Source: Pedobacter caeni (GTDB taxonomy: Bacteria; Bacteroidota; Bacteroidia; Sphingobacteriales; Sphingobacteriaceae). Taken from it: a stretch of 64,000 nt of DNA. Under the pieces are notes generated by a model. The model saw nothing but the letters and a program-made list of their open reading frames with translations. It was not told where the DNA came from and ran no database searches. The stretch spans positions 266,101 to 330,100 of the forward strand of contig NZ_FQUQ01000003.1 in assembly GCF_900129215.1 (NCBI RefSeq), given 5' to 3'. This document shows, one piece after another, positions 7,908 through 17,527 of the stretch (positions within the stretch are counted from its first letter, which is position 1; each line of letters starts with the position of its first letter). The position numbers were made by a program, and so were the translations under genes.

Positions 7908-8873
7908 TTGCAAGACAAACTAACCTTTCAGGATATGATCCTGAAGCACTTCAATGAACCAGAGAATCAGATTTTAGCGGCAGAGGTCAATCAATTGAGA
8001 ATCCTTTCTGAAGAAAATGAGATTTATTTTCAGCAGACCAAGAGAATATGGGAGACATCCGCCGAAACAAAACGGTTGGAAGGGATTGATGTACGAAAAT
8101 CTGTAAGTTCTTTCAGGGCACGCCTTGATGAGGCTACTTATATTGAACCTAGAAGACTTTTTAGCTGGACTAAGGTTGCAGCTGCTGCAGTGGTAGTTAT
8201 TGCAGTAGGAATCTGGATATACAGTAAAGAGACAGCGGTAAATTATATCGTTAAGAATACGAGCTCAGCTATTGATTCAGTATTACTGAATGATGGCTCA
8301 AAAGTGATCCTGGCAGCAAACAGTACAATTCGCTATCCTGAAAAGTTTACTGATGATCTCAGGCCATTAGACTTATTGAAAGGGAAAGCCTTTTTCCTGG
8401 TTGCCAAGGATTCAAAACGGCCTTTTGAAGTCGCCATTGGTAATTCTACCGTAAAAGTTCTAGGAACTTCATTTAATATCAATTATTCTGAAAGCAGTAT
8501 TGACTTATCTGTGAAAACGGGAAAAGTAATGTTTACTCCTAATGAAAAAAGTAAACCTTCCATTTTAGAAGCAGGGCAGGGACTTAATTACCGGTATGTG
8601 GAAAATACTTTACAGATGAATAAGGATGACAATGCTGCAGCCTGGTTTACAAAGGAGTTGCGCTTCGTAGATACCCCACTTGATGAGGTATGCAGGCAAT
8701 TGAGCGAATACTATAATGTACGTATTGAACTACATGACCAGAAGCTTACGGCAAAGAAATTCAATGCCAATTTTAAAAATACAAGTCTGGAGGAAGCATT
8801 AACCGCGCTGAAAGAGACTTATTCTATAAACATAAAACTAGCAGATCAGAAAATTATCATCAAGAGCTTATAA
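7908..8873 (+). CDS. FecR-family anti-sigma factor
   Basis: A single-pass inner-membrane anti-sigma regulator of 321 residues. Residues 1-85 are the cytoplasmic sigma-binding part, residues 88-105 the membrane helix, about 115-215 the FecR domain (including SVLLNDGSKVILAANSTIRYPEKF), and about 245-320 a DUF4974 domain expected to contact the STN domain of SusC. The start is a TTG, chosen because QDKLTFQDMILKHF begins the cytoplasmic domain and no ATG is nearby. It lies between the sigma factor and the SusC gene. Confidence 0.93.
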   Translation: MQDKLTFQDMILKHFNEPENQILAAEVNQLRILSEENEIYFQQTKRIWETSAETKRLEGIDVRKSVSSFRARLDEATYIEPRRLFSWTKVAAAAVVVIAVGIWIYSKETAVNYIVKNTSSAIDSVLLNDGSKVILAANSTIRYPEKFTDDLRPLDLLKGKAFFLVAKDSKRPFEVAIGNSTVKVLGTSFNINYSESSIDLSVKTGKVMFTPNEKSKPSILEAGQGLNYRYVENTLQMNKDDNAAAWFTKELRFVDTPLDEVCRQLSEYYNVRIELHDQKLTAKKFNANFKNTSLEEALTALKETYSINIKLADQKIIIKSL

Positions 8874-8900
8874 TCAACTAATAAACCAATCAACTAATAA
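8872..8900 (+). repeat. 13-bp direct repeat at the FecR-SusC junction
   Basis: AATCAACTAATAA occurs at 8872-8884 and again at 8888-8900. The first copy overlaps the FecR stop codon, and the second ends 3 bases before the SusC start. It may be slippage-derived or part of the translation initiation region. Confidence 0.6.
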
Positions 8901-8903
8901 TTT

Positions 8904-11900
8904 ATGGAGAAAAACTACCAAAGAAAATTGCGGAAATTGAAGTACGGCCTCAGGGCTTTATTGTTCTTCAGTTTCTTCTGTTTTTCATTTGCTAAGGCTG
9001 ATGAAGTGCAAAAGAGCGCAATTAAGACAGAGAGATTAGAAAACTATCTAAGAACAATAGAGGATGCTTACAAAGTAAGTTTTGTTTATGACGCTACTCA
9101 GATTAATAAAGAAATGAGTATTGATGTTCCAGTTAAATTGATCTCCATCAAATCAGATCTTGAACCCTTAAAGGTAAAAGGTATTAACTACAATATTGTA
9201 GGTAAGCAAGTTATCTTGAAAAAGGTAGTGGTTGCTGTTATTGCACGCAAAGATATCGTGGTAAAAGGGACGGTTCGTGCCAAGAAAGACAATGATTTTT
9301 TGCCAGGTGTTAGCGTTCGTGAAAAAGGGGTTTCAAATGGGGTCTCTACGAATGGAAATGGCGAATATCAAATCAAAGTTAAGGATGGCGCTACCCTTGT
9401 ATTTACTGCTATCGGTTACAAAACTGAAGAAGCGGTTGTAGGAGGAAGAACGGCAATCAATATTGTTCTTGAAGAAGATATCAGCCAACTAAAAGAGGTG
9501 ACGATTTCTACAGGGTATCAAAACCTGAATAAGAAATTGTTTACCGGTGCTGCGACCAGCATAAAGGGATCGGATGTAAAGCAAGACGGTATCACTGATG
9601 TGAGCAGGATGTTGGAAGGCCGTGTTGCGGGGGTTTCTGTACAGAATGTATCCGGAACGTTTGGTGCTGCACCTAAAATCAGGGTTCGTGGTGCAACTTC
9701 CATTACTGGTGAAAACAAACCACTCTGGGTAATAGATGGAGTAATTTTAGAAGATGTGGTGAACATTTCTAATGAGCAATTGTCTACGGGAGATGCCACC
9801 ACTTTAATCGGATCTTCTGTTGCGGGAATTAATGCGGATGATATTGAAAGCTTTAATATTCTGAAAGATGCAGCTGCGACGGCACAATACGGAGCAAGGG
9901 CGATGAACGGGGTTGTGGTTATTACCACAAAAAAAGGAAGAGTAGGAAGTCCGGTAATTAATTATACTGGTAACTTTTCTACATTCTTGAAACCTACTTA
10001 CGACAATTATAACATCATGAACTCTGCTGATCAGATGTCAATATACGGTGAATTGGATCGTAAAGGCTGGTTGAATCACTCAAGTACTTCCCGGAGTGCA
10101 GATGGAGGTGTGTTTTCAAAAATGTATCAACTGATCAATACCTATGATGCTACAACCGGATCTTTTGGGTTGGCGAATACACAGGAAGCAAAAGAAGCAT
10201 TCCTGACAAAGTATGCAAGAGCAAATACCGACTGGTTTGACGAATTGTTTAAAAATTCCCTGATGCAGGAGCATTCCATCAGTATATCTACCGGAACAGA
10301 AAAATCTCAGATGTATTTTTCTACCAGTTTTCTTGATGACAATGGTTGGGCAAAGGGAAATGGTGTACAAAGGTACACGGCTAATTTAAATGCTAATTTT
10401 AAGTTTTCTGAAAAGTTATCTGCCAATATCATTACCACAGGGGCAATTCGTGATCAGACTGCTCCGGGAACCGTTGGTCGTGTGAGTACTCCTGAACAAG
10501 GGAAATACTCCAGGGACTTTGACATTAACCCATTTAGTTATGCATTGAATACCAGTCGTACGATGACTGCTTACGATGAAAGCGGAAACAGGGAATCGTT
10601 CACAAGAAACTATGCTCCTTTTAATATCCTTACGGAGTTAGAAAATAACCGTATTGAATTGAGCATGTTGGATTTCAAATTACAGGGAGGCCTGAAGTAT
10701 GAAATCACAAAGGATTTAAAATATGATGTCCTTGGTTCACTTCGTTATGTAAAAACCGGCAGGGAGCATAAAGTATATGAAAATTCAAACATGGCCAATG
10801 CCTATCGTGCTGCGGGTGATTCTCATATTCAGGAGAACAACCGTTTCCTGTATAGAGATCCGCTGAATTCAGCCGCTCAGCCTGTTGTAGTATTGCCATA
10901 TGGTGGTTTCTATAATACAACCGATGACTTTTTGAAAGCTTATCTGGTTAGAAACGCGTTGGAATATAATAAAACGATCAATGAGGATCACCTCATCAAC
11001 GTTTATGCTTTCCAGGAAATGCGGATTGCAAACCGTCAAAACAAGTCAAATATAGGCTACGGTTATCAGTATGATAAAGGTGGAGTTGCTTTTATAGATC
11101 CCCGTGTGATACAACAAGCAGTACAAAATAATTTGCCTTATTACACTGCAACTAATGAGTTCGATCGTTTTGCCGCATTCATGGCGCGTGCAGCTTATTC
11201 TTATAAAGGTAAATATTCCTTTAATGCTACAGCCCGATATGATGGATCTAACCAGTTGGGGGACTCTCCAACAGCAAGATGGCTGCCTACCTGGAACGTT
11301 TCAGGTGCATGGAACATCGACACTGAGGATTTCATGAAAAAGCAAACAGCAATCAACAGATTGACACTTCGTGGTACTTATGGTCTTACTGCAAGTTTAG
11401 GATCAGCAACAAACTCGAGTTTGATTTTAAGAAATGCAAGTACATTACGTCCTTATTCATCTGAAATCGAGTCGGTAATGAACCTTGAAGCTTTGGAAAA
11501 TTCTGAACTTACCTGGGAGAAGCAATATGAAACAAATATTGGTTTAGATGCAGGATTTTTTAATGAAAAGTTCACTTTATCCCTTGATTTATATAACAGG
11601 AATGGTTTTGATCTGATCAGTCCTATCCGTACTTCAGGTATTGGTGGACAGCCTAAAAAGAGTGTGAATTATGCCGATATGAAATCTCAAGGTATAGAAC
11701 TTGCTTTAGGAGCTACGATCTTTAATACCAAAGATTATGGATGGAGAACCAGTTTCAATTTTGGCTACAATAAAAATAAAGTGACCAGCCTGAAAAGTGA
11801 ACCGAATATCTTTGAATTGGTGGGTGCCGATGGAGGCCCAAAAGAAGGATATCCTTACAGAGGATTGTATTCACTTGATTTTAAAGGTTTGAGAAACAAA

Positions 11901-12521
11901 GATGGTATGCCTGAATTCTTAAATGAAAAAGGACAAGTGAGCAGAGCGGTAGATTTAGTTAGTGACCAGACCCAATACCTGAAATATGAAGGTGCTATTG
12001 ATCCTAAGCTAACCGGTGGTTTTTATAACCAGTTCCGTTATAAAGCATTTACTTTATCTGCATTGGTTACCTTCTCTGCGGGAAATAAGGTAAGACTTAA
12101 TCCAATGTTTAATGCCAATTATTCGGATTTAGATGCTTCGCCTCTTGAATTTAAAGATCGCTGGACATTGCCTGGAGATGAATTGATCACAAATGTTCCC
12201 TCTATAATTGACCGGGCTGCCTATAATGAGGTTGCTCAAGATGCAGCTTTCCCTTATAATAATTATAATTACTCTTCAGTTCGCGTAGCAGATGGTGGTT
12301 TTATCAGGTTAAAACAAATATCTTTAAGCTATAACATGCCTAAGAATATTTTGTCTTCAATCGGAGCAAGTAACGCTTCTGTCAGCTTGGTAGGGAATAA
12401 CTTCTGGTTGATTTACTCAGATAAAAAACTGAACGGACAGGATCCTGAGTTTTTCTCTTCAGGTGGGGTTGCATTGCCAATACCTAAGCAATATACCCTG
12501 TCATTAAAAATTGGCTTTTAA
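8904..12521 (+). CDS. SusC/RagA-type TonB-dependent receptor with STN domain
   Basis: Outer-membrane transporter of 1205 residues that imports a substrate captured by the partner SusD lipoprotein, energised by TonB. After a signal peptide (about residues 12-33) come an STN signalling domain (about 42-112), a CarboxypepD_reg-like domain (about 118-192), a plug with VRGATSITGENKPLWVIDGV and the NILKDAAATAQYGARAMNGVVVITTKKG signature split across residues 300-345, and a 22-strand barrel ending in aromatic Phe. The STN domain fits with the ECF sigma and FecR genes upstream and implies substrate-induced regulation. The substrate cannot be named from sequence. Confidence 0.96.
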   Translation: MEKNYQRKLRKLKYGLRALLFFSFFCFSFAKADEVQKSAIKTERLENYLRTIEDAYKVSFVYDATQINKEMSIDVPVKLISIKSDLEPLKVKGINYNIVGKQVILKKVVVAVIARKDIVVKGTVRAKKDNDFLPGVSVREKGVSNGVSTNGNGEYQIKVKDGATLVFTAIGYKTEEAVVGGRTAINIVLEEDISQLKEVTISTGYQNLNKKLFTGAATSIKGSDVKQDGITDVSRMLEGRVAGVSVQNVSGTFGAAPKIRVRGATSITGENKPLWVIDGVILEDVVNISNEQLSTGDATTLIGSSVAGINADDIESFNILKDAAATAQYGARAMNGVVVITTKKGRVGSPVINYTGNFSTFLKPTYDNYNIMNSADQMSIYGELDRKGWLNHSSTSRSADGGVFSKMYQLINTYDATTGSFGLANTQEAKEAFLTKYARANTDWFDELFKNSLMQEHSISISTGTEKSQMYFSTSFLDDNGWAKGNGVQRYTANLNANFKFSEKLSANIITTGAIRDQTAPGTVGRVSTPEQGKYSRDFDINPFSYALNTSRTMTAYDESGNRESFTRNYAPFNILTELENNRIELSMLDFKLQGGLKYEITKDLKYDVLGSLRYVKTGREHKVYENSNMANAYRAAGDSHIQENNRFLYRDPLNSAAQPVVVLPYGGFYNTTDDFLKAYLVRNALEYNKTINEDHLINVYAFQEMRIANRQNKSNIGYGYQYDKGGVAFIDPRVIQQAVQNNLPYYTATNEFDRFAAFMARAAYSYKGKYSFNATARYDGSNQLGDSPTARWLPTWNVSGAWNIDTEDFMKKQTAINRLTLRGTYGLTASLGSATNSSLILRNASTLRPYSSEIESVMNLEALENSELTWEKQYETNIGLDAGFFNEKFTLSLDLYNRNGFDLISPIRTSGIGGQPKKSVNYADMKSQGIELALGATIFNTKDYGWRTSFNFGYNKNKVTSLKSEPNIFELVGADGGPKEGYPYRGLYSLDFKGLRNKDGMPEFLNEKGQVSRAVDLVSDQTQYLKYEGAIDPKLTGGFYNQFRYKAFTLSALVTFSAGNKVRLNPMFNANYSDLDASPLEFKDRWTLPGDELITNVPSIIDRAAYNEVAQDAAFPYNNYNYSSVRVADGGFIRLKQISLSYNMPKNILSSIGASNASVSLVGNNFWLIYSDKKLNGQDPEFFSSGGVALPIPKQYTLSLKIGF

Positions 12522-12538
12522 TTAAACAAGGAAACAAA

Positions 12539-14005
12539 ATGAAAAAATATAATATACATATACTTTTATCAGCGCTATTTCTTTCTACCACCCTTTCAGG
12601 ATGTAAGAAATTCTTAGAACATCAGCCTGATAACAGAACGACCTTAAATACACCTGAGAAAGTCGCAGAGCTTTTAGTTGCGGCATATCCAAGAGCAAGT
12701 TACATCACGTTTATTGAGGCAATGTCAGACAATGTGGAGGATAAAGGAACAACTGAAATTAACCTTGTAAATAGCCGTCCATGGAATTATGAAGATCAGC
12801 TGGATATCATTGAAGATACTCCGAATTTTTATTGGAATGCTTGCTATACTGCAATTGCAGCAGCTAACCATGCCCTCGAAACCATTGAGAAAGCATCAAA
12901 TCCAGCTGCTTATTCTGCGAGTAAAGGGGAGGCCCTGGTTGCCCGTGCTTACAGTCATTTTATGCTGGTTTCTTTATTTTCGAAAACTTATAATAAAGCT
13001 ACAGCAGAGTCCGATCCTGGTATTCCGTACGTGACTACACCCGAAAGAACCCCTGAAGGAACTTACGAGCGTAAAACAGTGGCTTATGTTTATGACATGA
13101 TAGAAAAAGATTTACTGGCTGGTTTACCTTTAATTAAAGACAATACCTACCGGATTCCAAAATTTCATTTTACAAAAGTTGCGGCAAATGCTTTTGCCAC
13201 CAGATTTTATCTCTTCAAGAAGGATTATCCAAATGTCGTTAAATTTGCCAATGATGCTTTTCCAACAAGTGGAATCTCTACTTATCTGAGACCAGCCAAC
13301 ACGACTTACTTTGCATTTGGAAATAACTTCTATGATATACAAGCGCTTTATACTAAATCAGAAGATCCGGGAAATTTATTGCTTGCAGAGGCTAATTCTA
13401 AATGGGGTGACAGATATCCAGGTTATAGATATGGATTGGGAAATACCCTTAACGGGCAGGTTTTAGGTTCACTTAATCCAGTGGGTGCTGAATTATATAG
13501 GGTTGTGTTTGGTGCTCAGCCGGAGTTCTACAATGTGCCAAAATTCAGGGCCTATGAAATTAAAGAGAGCATTAGCGCAGTAACAGGTAAGCCATTTATG
13601 GTTATCCCCTTGTTGAGCACTGAAGAAGTATTATTCAACAGGGCAGAAGCAAACGTGATGTTGGGACAGTTTCCTGCAGCAATTGCTGATTTGAATGTTT
13701 ATCTATCGAAACGTATAGCATCTTATAATCCGATACAACATAATTTCACATTGGCTAAAGCAACTACTTTTTATGCCGGAAAGAGTGCTACGGATGCATT
13801 GATTGAGTCGATTCTTGATTACAAAAGACAGGAATATATTCATGAAGGGTTGAGGTGGTTTGATATACTGAGACACAACAGACCAGTTACCCATACTTCC
13901 TTTAAAGGAGATAAGAGAGTTACTTATGCCGCCAATGATCCGCGCAGAGTACTTCAGATACCAAGGGAGACAGGCTCTGTTGGATTGGCTCCAAATCCAC
14001 GTTAG
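12539..14005 (+). CDS. SusD/RagB-family nutrient-binding lipoprotein
   Basis: Surface lipoprotein of 488 residues that forms the lid of the SusC transporter. It has a lipoprotein signal ending LSGC (Cys22), a helical TPR-like N-terminal half with GEALVARAYSHFMLVSLFSK, and a C-terminal region with EVLFNRAEANVMLG and YKRQEYIHEGLRWFDILRH, all typical of RagB/SusD. It starts 17 bases after SusC, so the two are an operonic pair. Confidence 0.95.
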   Translation: MKKYNIHILLSALFLSTTLSGCKKFLEHQPDNRTTLNTPEKVAELLVAAYPRASYITFIEAMSDNVEDKGTTEINLVNSRPWNYEDQLDIIEDTPNFYWNACYTAIAAANHALETIEKASNPAAYSASKGEALVARAYSHFMLVSLFSKTYNKATAESDPGIPYVTTPERTPEGTYERKTVAYVYDMIEKDLLAGLPLIKDNTYRIPKFHFTKVAANAFATRFYLFKKDYPNVVKFANDAFPTSGISTYLRPANTTYFAFGNNFYDIQALYTKSEDPGNLLLAEANSKWGDRYPGYRYGLGNTLNGQVLGSLNPVGAELYRVVFGAQPEFYNVPKFRAYEIKESISAVTGKPFMVIPLLSTEEVLFNRAEANVMLGQFPAAIADLNVYLSKRIASYNPIQHNFTLAKATTFYAGKSATDALIESILDYKRQEYIHEGLRWFDILRHNRPVTHTSFKGDKRVTYAANDPRRVLQIPRETGSVGLAPNPR

Positions 14006-14031
14006 TTGCTTTAATTTAAACGGAAATTATT

Positions 14032-15378
14032 ATGAAAATTATAAAACAAATAGCCTATTGTTTAGGCATCGTCTTAATGATCACTTCTTGTAAGAAGAGT
14101 GAGGACTTAAGTCAGACTGTAGTGGGACTAGGCGGAGATACCTGGACAAAAGGTCCCATTGATAAATATATTGCCGATAACTTCACTACACCATACAATA
14201 TCGAGGTAAAGTATAAATGGGATCGTTCTGAATTCAACATGATTAAGGACATTGTTCCTATTAAGGAGGAAATGGTGATTCCGGTAATGGATGCGGTAAA
14301 GAAAATATGGATTGACCCATATATTGACATTGCAGGAGAAACATTTATTAAAAGTTATTCTCATAAACAATTTGTTTTGGCAGGTAGTCCGGAGTATAAT
14401 TCGAATGGTACCATTACTTTAGGAACTGCTGAAGGCGGAAGAAAAGTTGTTTTGTTTGTGTTGAATAAATTTGACAGAAACAACGCACCCGAAATTAAAC
14501 GTATGCTAAAAACGATCCATCATGAATACGGCCATATTCTGAATCAGAATATCATGTTCAGTCCTGATTATCAAAGGATAACCCCTAATGGGTATACTGC
14601 GACCTGGTTTAACTTTACTGATGAGGTCGCTTATCCATTGGGCTTCATTACCAGTTATGCGAGAGCTGCTCCGGGTGAAGATTTCGTGGAGATGGTGGCA
14701 GTGATGTTAACCAATGGAAAATTAGGCTATGAAGCGATTGTAAGAGCGCAATCAGCAGCAGCACAGGCACAATTAAGAGCTAAAGAGGCCATCGTTGTAA
14801 ATTATTACAAACAAGCCTGGGGTATTGATTTTTATCGCTTAAGAGATAGGACACAATATGCCATTAACGATTATTCTACGCCAACTCCATTAACCAACTA
14901 TCTTGGTTTTAATAAAGCATTTACCAATATCAATAACAACCCTGATAAGGTTAAAGGAATGTCCGCTGATTTTGTTAAAGCTTTTGAGGATGTAAAAGCC
15001 ACCTTTGCTAAGGACCTGGTAGTGGATGAACTGGATGATATCTCCTTGTATTTTGGTGGGATTACCGGAACAACAGCTACAAGAGCAATTTTGAGACTCG
15101 TTACTCATGACAATGCAGGTGGCCCCTATAACTCTGACTTTATTTATAATGTTACTGTTAATAGTGTAACGGGTCAGATTGATTTTGGAACAATGGTTGC
15201 TCCCATAGCTGGAAGTAATGCTGAGTTCTATGCTCCTTTTGTAACCCCATTGACAAGTTATTTTACCAATACCAAATTCCAGTCTGGCAACTTCTACAGC
15301 GCGGATAAAAAGACGGAATATGGTGGATTGAAGAAAATTGCCAACCCTGACTCGTTTACATTTGGCCCGGTTAATTAA
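14032..15378 (+). CDS. Substrate import-associated zinc metallohydrolase lipoprotein
   Basis: A 448-residue lipoprotein (signal ending ITSC, Cys20) with the zinc motif HEYGH at residues 164-168. An acidic GEDFVEM segment follows (E216 and E220), one of which is likely the third zinc ligand as in gluzincins. It matches the family known for genes beside SusC/SusD pairs, which is predicted to process the imported substrate at the cell surface. It starts 26 bases after SusD. Peptide hydrolysis is likely from the fold, but the true substrate is unknown. Confidence 0.88.
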   Translation: MKIIKQIAYCLGIVLMITSCKKSEDLSQTVVGLGGDTWTKGPIDKYIADNFTTPYNIEVKYKWDRSEFNMIKDIVPIKEEMVIPVMDAVKKIWIDPYIDIAGETFIKSYSHKQFVLAGSPEYNSNGTITLGTAEGGRKVVLFVLNKFDRNNAPEIKRMLKTIHHEYGHILNQNIMFSPDYQRITPNGYTATWFNFTDEVAYPLGFITSYARAAPGEDFVEMVAVMLTNGKLGYEAIVRAQSAAAQAQLRAKEAIVVNYYKQAWGIDFYRLRDRTQYAINDYSTPTPLTNYLGFNKAFTNINNNPDKVKGMSADFVKAFEDVKATFAKDLVVDELDDISLYFGGITGTTATRAILRLVTHDNAGGPYNSDFIYNVTVNSVTGQIDFGTMVAPIAGSNAEFYAPFVTPLTSYFTNTKFQSGNFYSADKKTEYGGLKKIANPDSFTFGPVN

Positions 15379-15399
15379 ACAGGATAAAGAAATTAAAAT

Positions 15400-16689
15400 A
15401 TGAAAAAATATATATACGGCTTACTTATTCTGGGATCCTTTGCAGGATGCAGTAAAAGTGAATTCGAGTCGAAATTAGGAAACCCTGATGAACGCTTAAG
15501 CGAGCAGGCAAAGGTTTATCAGACACAATTGGCAGGAGCTCAATATGGATGGAAAGCTTTTTTAGCGACAAAAGGACAAGAAGTTTATACCTTCACACTG
15601 AAATTTGATGAAAAGAATCGGGTGACCATGATTTCAGATGTGACGGGCCAAGCCGCAACTCCTGCGACAAGCTCCTATCGTTTAAAATCTATGCAACAAC
15701 CAACACTGTTGTTTGATACCTATTCTTATATCCATATTCCGGTAGATCCTGATCCGGGAACTAATGGAGGAACAGCAGGTGAGGGAAGATCTTCAGACTT
15801 TGAGTTTATTTTTAAATCTGCCTCTGCGGACACCATCAAAATGGAAGGTACTTTTAACAATAGCGAGTTGTTATTGGTTCGTTTAAAAACACAGGAAGAG
15901 GCTGATCAGGTTTTACCCGCAGTCAACTCCCTGGTTGAAAACCTAAATAAGATTAAAACCTATTTTAAAAGGTTAAGTTATAATGGAGCAGAATATGAAG
16001 CAAGTATTGATGCTGCTGCGAAGAGTTTTACTGTAACGAGTATTACGGCTGGAGTGAAGACTTCGGAAACGTCATTGTTCTATATTGACGGTCCTAAAAT
16101 GATTTTCTTCAAGCCATTAAAGATTGGTAATACTGCAATTACAAATGTACAGGATCTGGTTTACGAACCTACCACCGGTGCAATAAATGGATCTTCTGGT
16201 GGTAAACCATTGATTTTCAAAGAGGCGATAGCACCACTTGAGTATGACAAGACGGCGGCCGATAGGTTTGCTGCAAATGTGGATAGACAATGGCGTTCTT
16301 CAGGTGGATTTACAAAGGATGGAGTTCCTGACTACCTGGGCCTTCGGTCAATTCCTGGTTATAGAAACATCATTTATTGGATGAATACCTCAGCATTGGG
16401 AGCTCCTAACAGAGACCTGTTCGGTATTGTCAGGACGCAAATTGATTATTATTCTACGTATGCGTTGCCTAAACCGGAAATTAATAATGGCATCATGAAG
16501 TATGTACAAATTACAGGAGTAGCCGGAGCAGGATCTGCACCCTACAATGCTGAACCGATTAAAACTAAGGTAACCACGTTTATAAACAATTTTAAAATCC
16601 CGCAGGGCTTCTATGTGATTCAGGCAAGAGACGGAGTTTTTGATCTTGTGAGTGCGGCAGATGCCAGGTTATGGATACAGTTTCAATAA
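15400..16689 (+). CDS. DUF4302 lipoprotein
   Basis: A 429-residue lipoprotein with signal ending in FAGC (Cys17). It contains the conserved AQYGWKAFL and YTFTLKFDEKNRVTM segments of DUF4302, a family repeatedly found at the end of SusC/SusD/zinc-metallohydrolase operons. No catalytic motif is visible, and a substrate-binding surface role is the usual inference. It lies 21 bases after the metallohydrolase and is the last gene before a strong terminator. Confidence 0.85.
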   Translation: MKKYIYGLLILGSFAGCSKSEFESKLGNPDERLSEQAKVYQTQLAGAQYGWKAFLATKGQEVYTFTLKFDEKNRVTMISDVTGQAATPATSSYRLKSMQQPTLLFDTYSYIHIPVDPDPGTNGGTAGEGRSSDFEFIFKSASADTIKMEGTFNNSELLLVRLKTQEEADQVLPAVNSLVENLNKIKTYFKRLSYNGAEYEASIDAAAKSFTVTSITAGVKTSETSLFYIDGPKMIFFKPLKIGNTAITNVQDLVYEPTTGAINGSSGGKPLIFKEAIAPLEYDKTAADRFAANVDRQWRSSGGFTKDGVPDYLGLRSIPGYRNIIYWMNTSALGAPNRDLFGIVRTQIDYYSTYALPKPEINNGIMKYVQITGVAGAGSAPYNAEPIKTKVTTFINNFKIPQGFYVIQARDGVFDLVSAADARLWIQFQ

Positions 16690-16728
16690 TAACATTTAGT
16701 TTATTGTATTAATACCCCCCCCTTTATT

Positions 16729-16762
16729 AAGGCCGGCAGACTTAGGTTTTCCGGCCTTTTTT
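16729..16762 (+). terminator. Terminator of the first SusCD operon
   Basis: AAGGCCGG at 16729-16736 pairs perfectly with CCGGCCTT at 16751-16758, followed by further T residues to 16762. It lies downstream of the DUF4302 stop, and an eight-C run (16715-16722) precedes it. Confidence 0.85.
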
Positions 16763-16791
16763 ATGTGATATTTTTTACAATACGAAGTCGC

Positions 16792-16820
16792 TTTTCTCTA
16801 AGCTTCTTTCCTTATATTTG
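16792..16820 (+). promoter_or_regulatory. Bacteroidetes-type promoter with near-zero leader
   Basis: TATATTTG at 16813-16820 is a full match to TAnnTTTG, with a T-rich -33 candidate at 16792-16795 (17-base spacer). The -7 box ends only 4 bases before the ATG at 16825, so the transcript would be leaderless or nearly so. Confidence 0.5.
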
Positions 16821-16824
16821 CAGG

Positions 16825-17085
16825 ATGAAAAAGATAGCTTTTGTCTTCCTTTTTATGGTTTTATTGGTCACCTCCAATATTCCATCTGCTAATGCACAGT
16901 GCGCCATGTGTACCGTTAGTGCTGAGCAAAGTGTTAAAAATGGAAATACACAAGGAAAGGGCCTGAACACCGGAATTATCTACCTTCTGGCGATTCCTTA
17001 CCTGTTAATTACAGGAATGGGGATTTTATGGTATGTAAAGTTTCGTAAGAAAAATACAGATCAGGTATTTAACATTTCAGAATAA
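16825..17085 (+). CDS. Small CAMC-motif membrane protein, function unknown
   Basis: An 86-residue protein with a signal peptide (about residues 1-23, cleaved near ANAQ), then CAMC and a short polar stretch, one membrane helix (about residues 52-72) and a basic tail. The ATG at 16825 is preferred over an upstream in-frame codon because it begins a clean signal sequence. The CxxC pair just after the cleavage site could bind metal or be redox active; nothing in the sequence decides this. It precedes the DUF983 gene by 43 bases. Confidence 0.75.
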   Translation: MKKIAFVFLFMVLLVTSNIPSANAQCAMCTVSAEQSVKNGNTQGKGLNTGIIYLLAIPYLLITGMGILWYVKFRKKNTDQVFNISE

Positions 17086-17128
17086 GTTTCAAACAGCCTT
17101 CCTGCACCTTCGCGGGTTTTTGATAGAT

Positions 17129-17527
17129 ATGGAAAGAACATCAAAGTTGTATGCACTTGTGCATGGTAAATGCCCACAGTGTCGCAGAGGCGATATCTTT
17201 ACCGGAAGTCTCTATGGGTTCAATATACAACGTACGAATACGGTATGTGATCATTGCGATTTTCGCTTTGAGATAGAGCCTGGATATTTTTATGCAGCGA
17301 TGTATGTCAGCTATGCGATGAACTGCGCAGAGATGATCTCCCTTGGGGTTGCTGCTTATATCTTATCCGGGGGCTGGCTGGAATTTGAATCTTTCTGGTT
17401 ATACATCACTGTGATCTTCTCCGGCTGTTTGATCTTGGCCCCATTTAACTATCGCTATTCCCGCGTGATTTTATTACATTGGCTATCACCAAAAATTAAG
17501 TACAACGCCTATTACGATAAGCTATGA
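17129..17527 (+). CDS. DUF983 family zinc-ribbon membrane protein
   Basis: A 132-residue protein with an N-terminal zinc-ribbon-like unit (CPQC at about residues 14-17 and CDHCDF further on) followed by two membrane helices. It matches DUF983, a family of unknown function. The ATG at 17129 is preferred over a TTG at 17120. Its stop codon overlaps the next start by four bases (ATGA), so it should be translationally coupled to the DUF2461 gene. Confidence 0.85.
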   Translation: MERTSKLYALVHGKCPQCRRGDIFTGSLYGFNIQRTNTVCDHCDFRFEIEPGYFYAAMYVSYAMNCAEMISLGVAAYILSGGWLEFESFWLYITVIFSGCLILAPFNYRYSRVILLHWLSPKIKYNAYYDKL

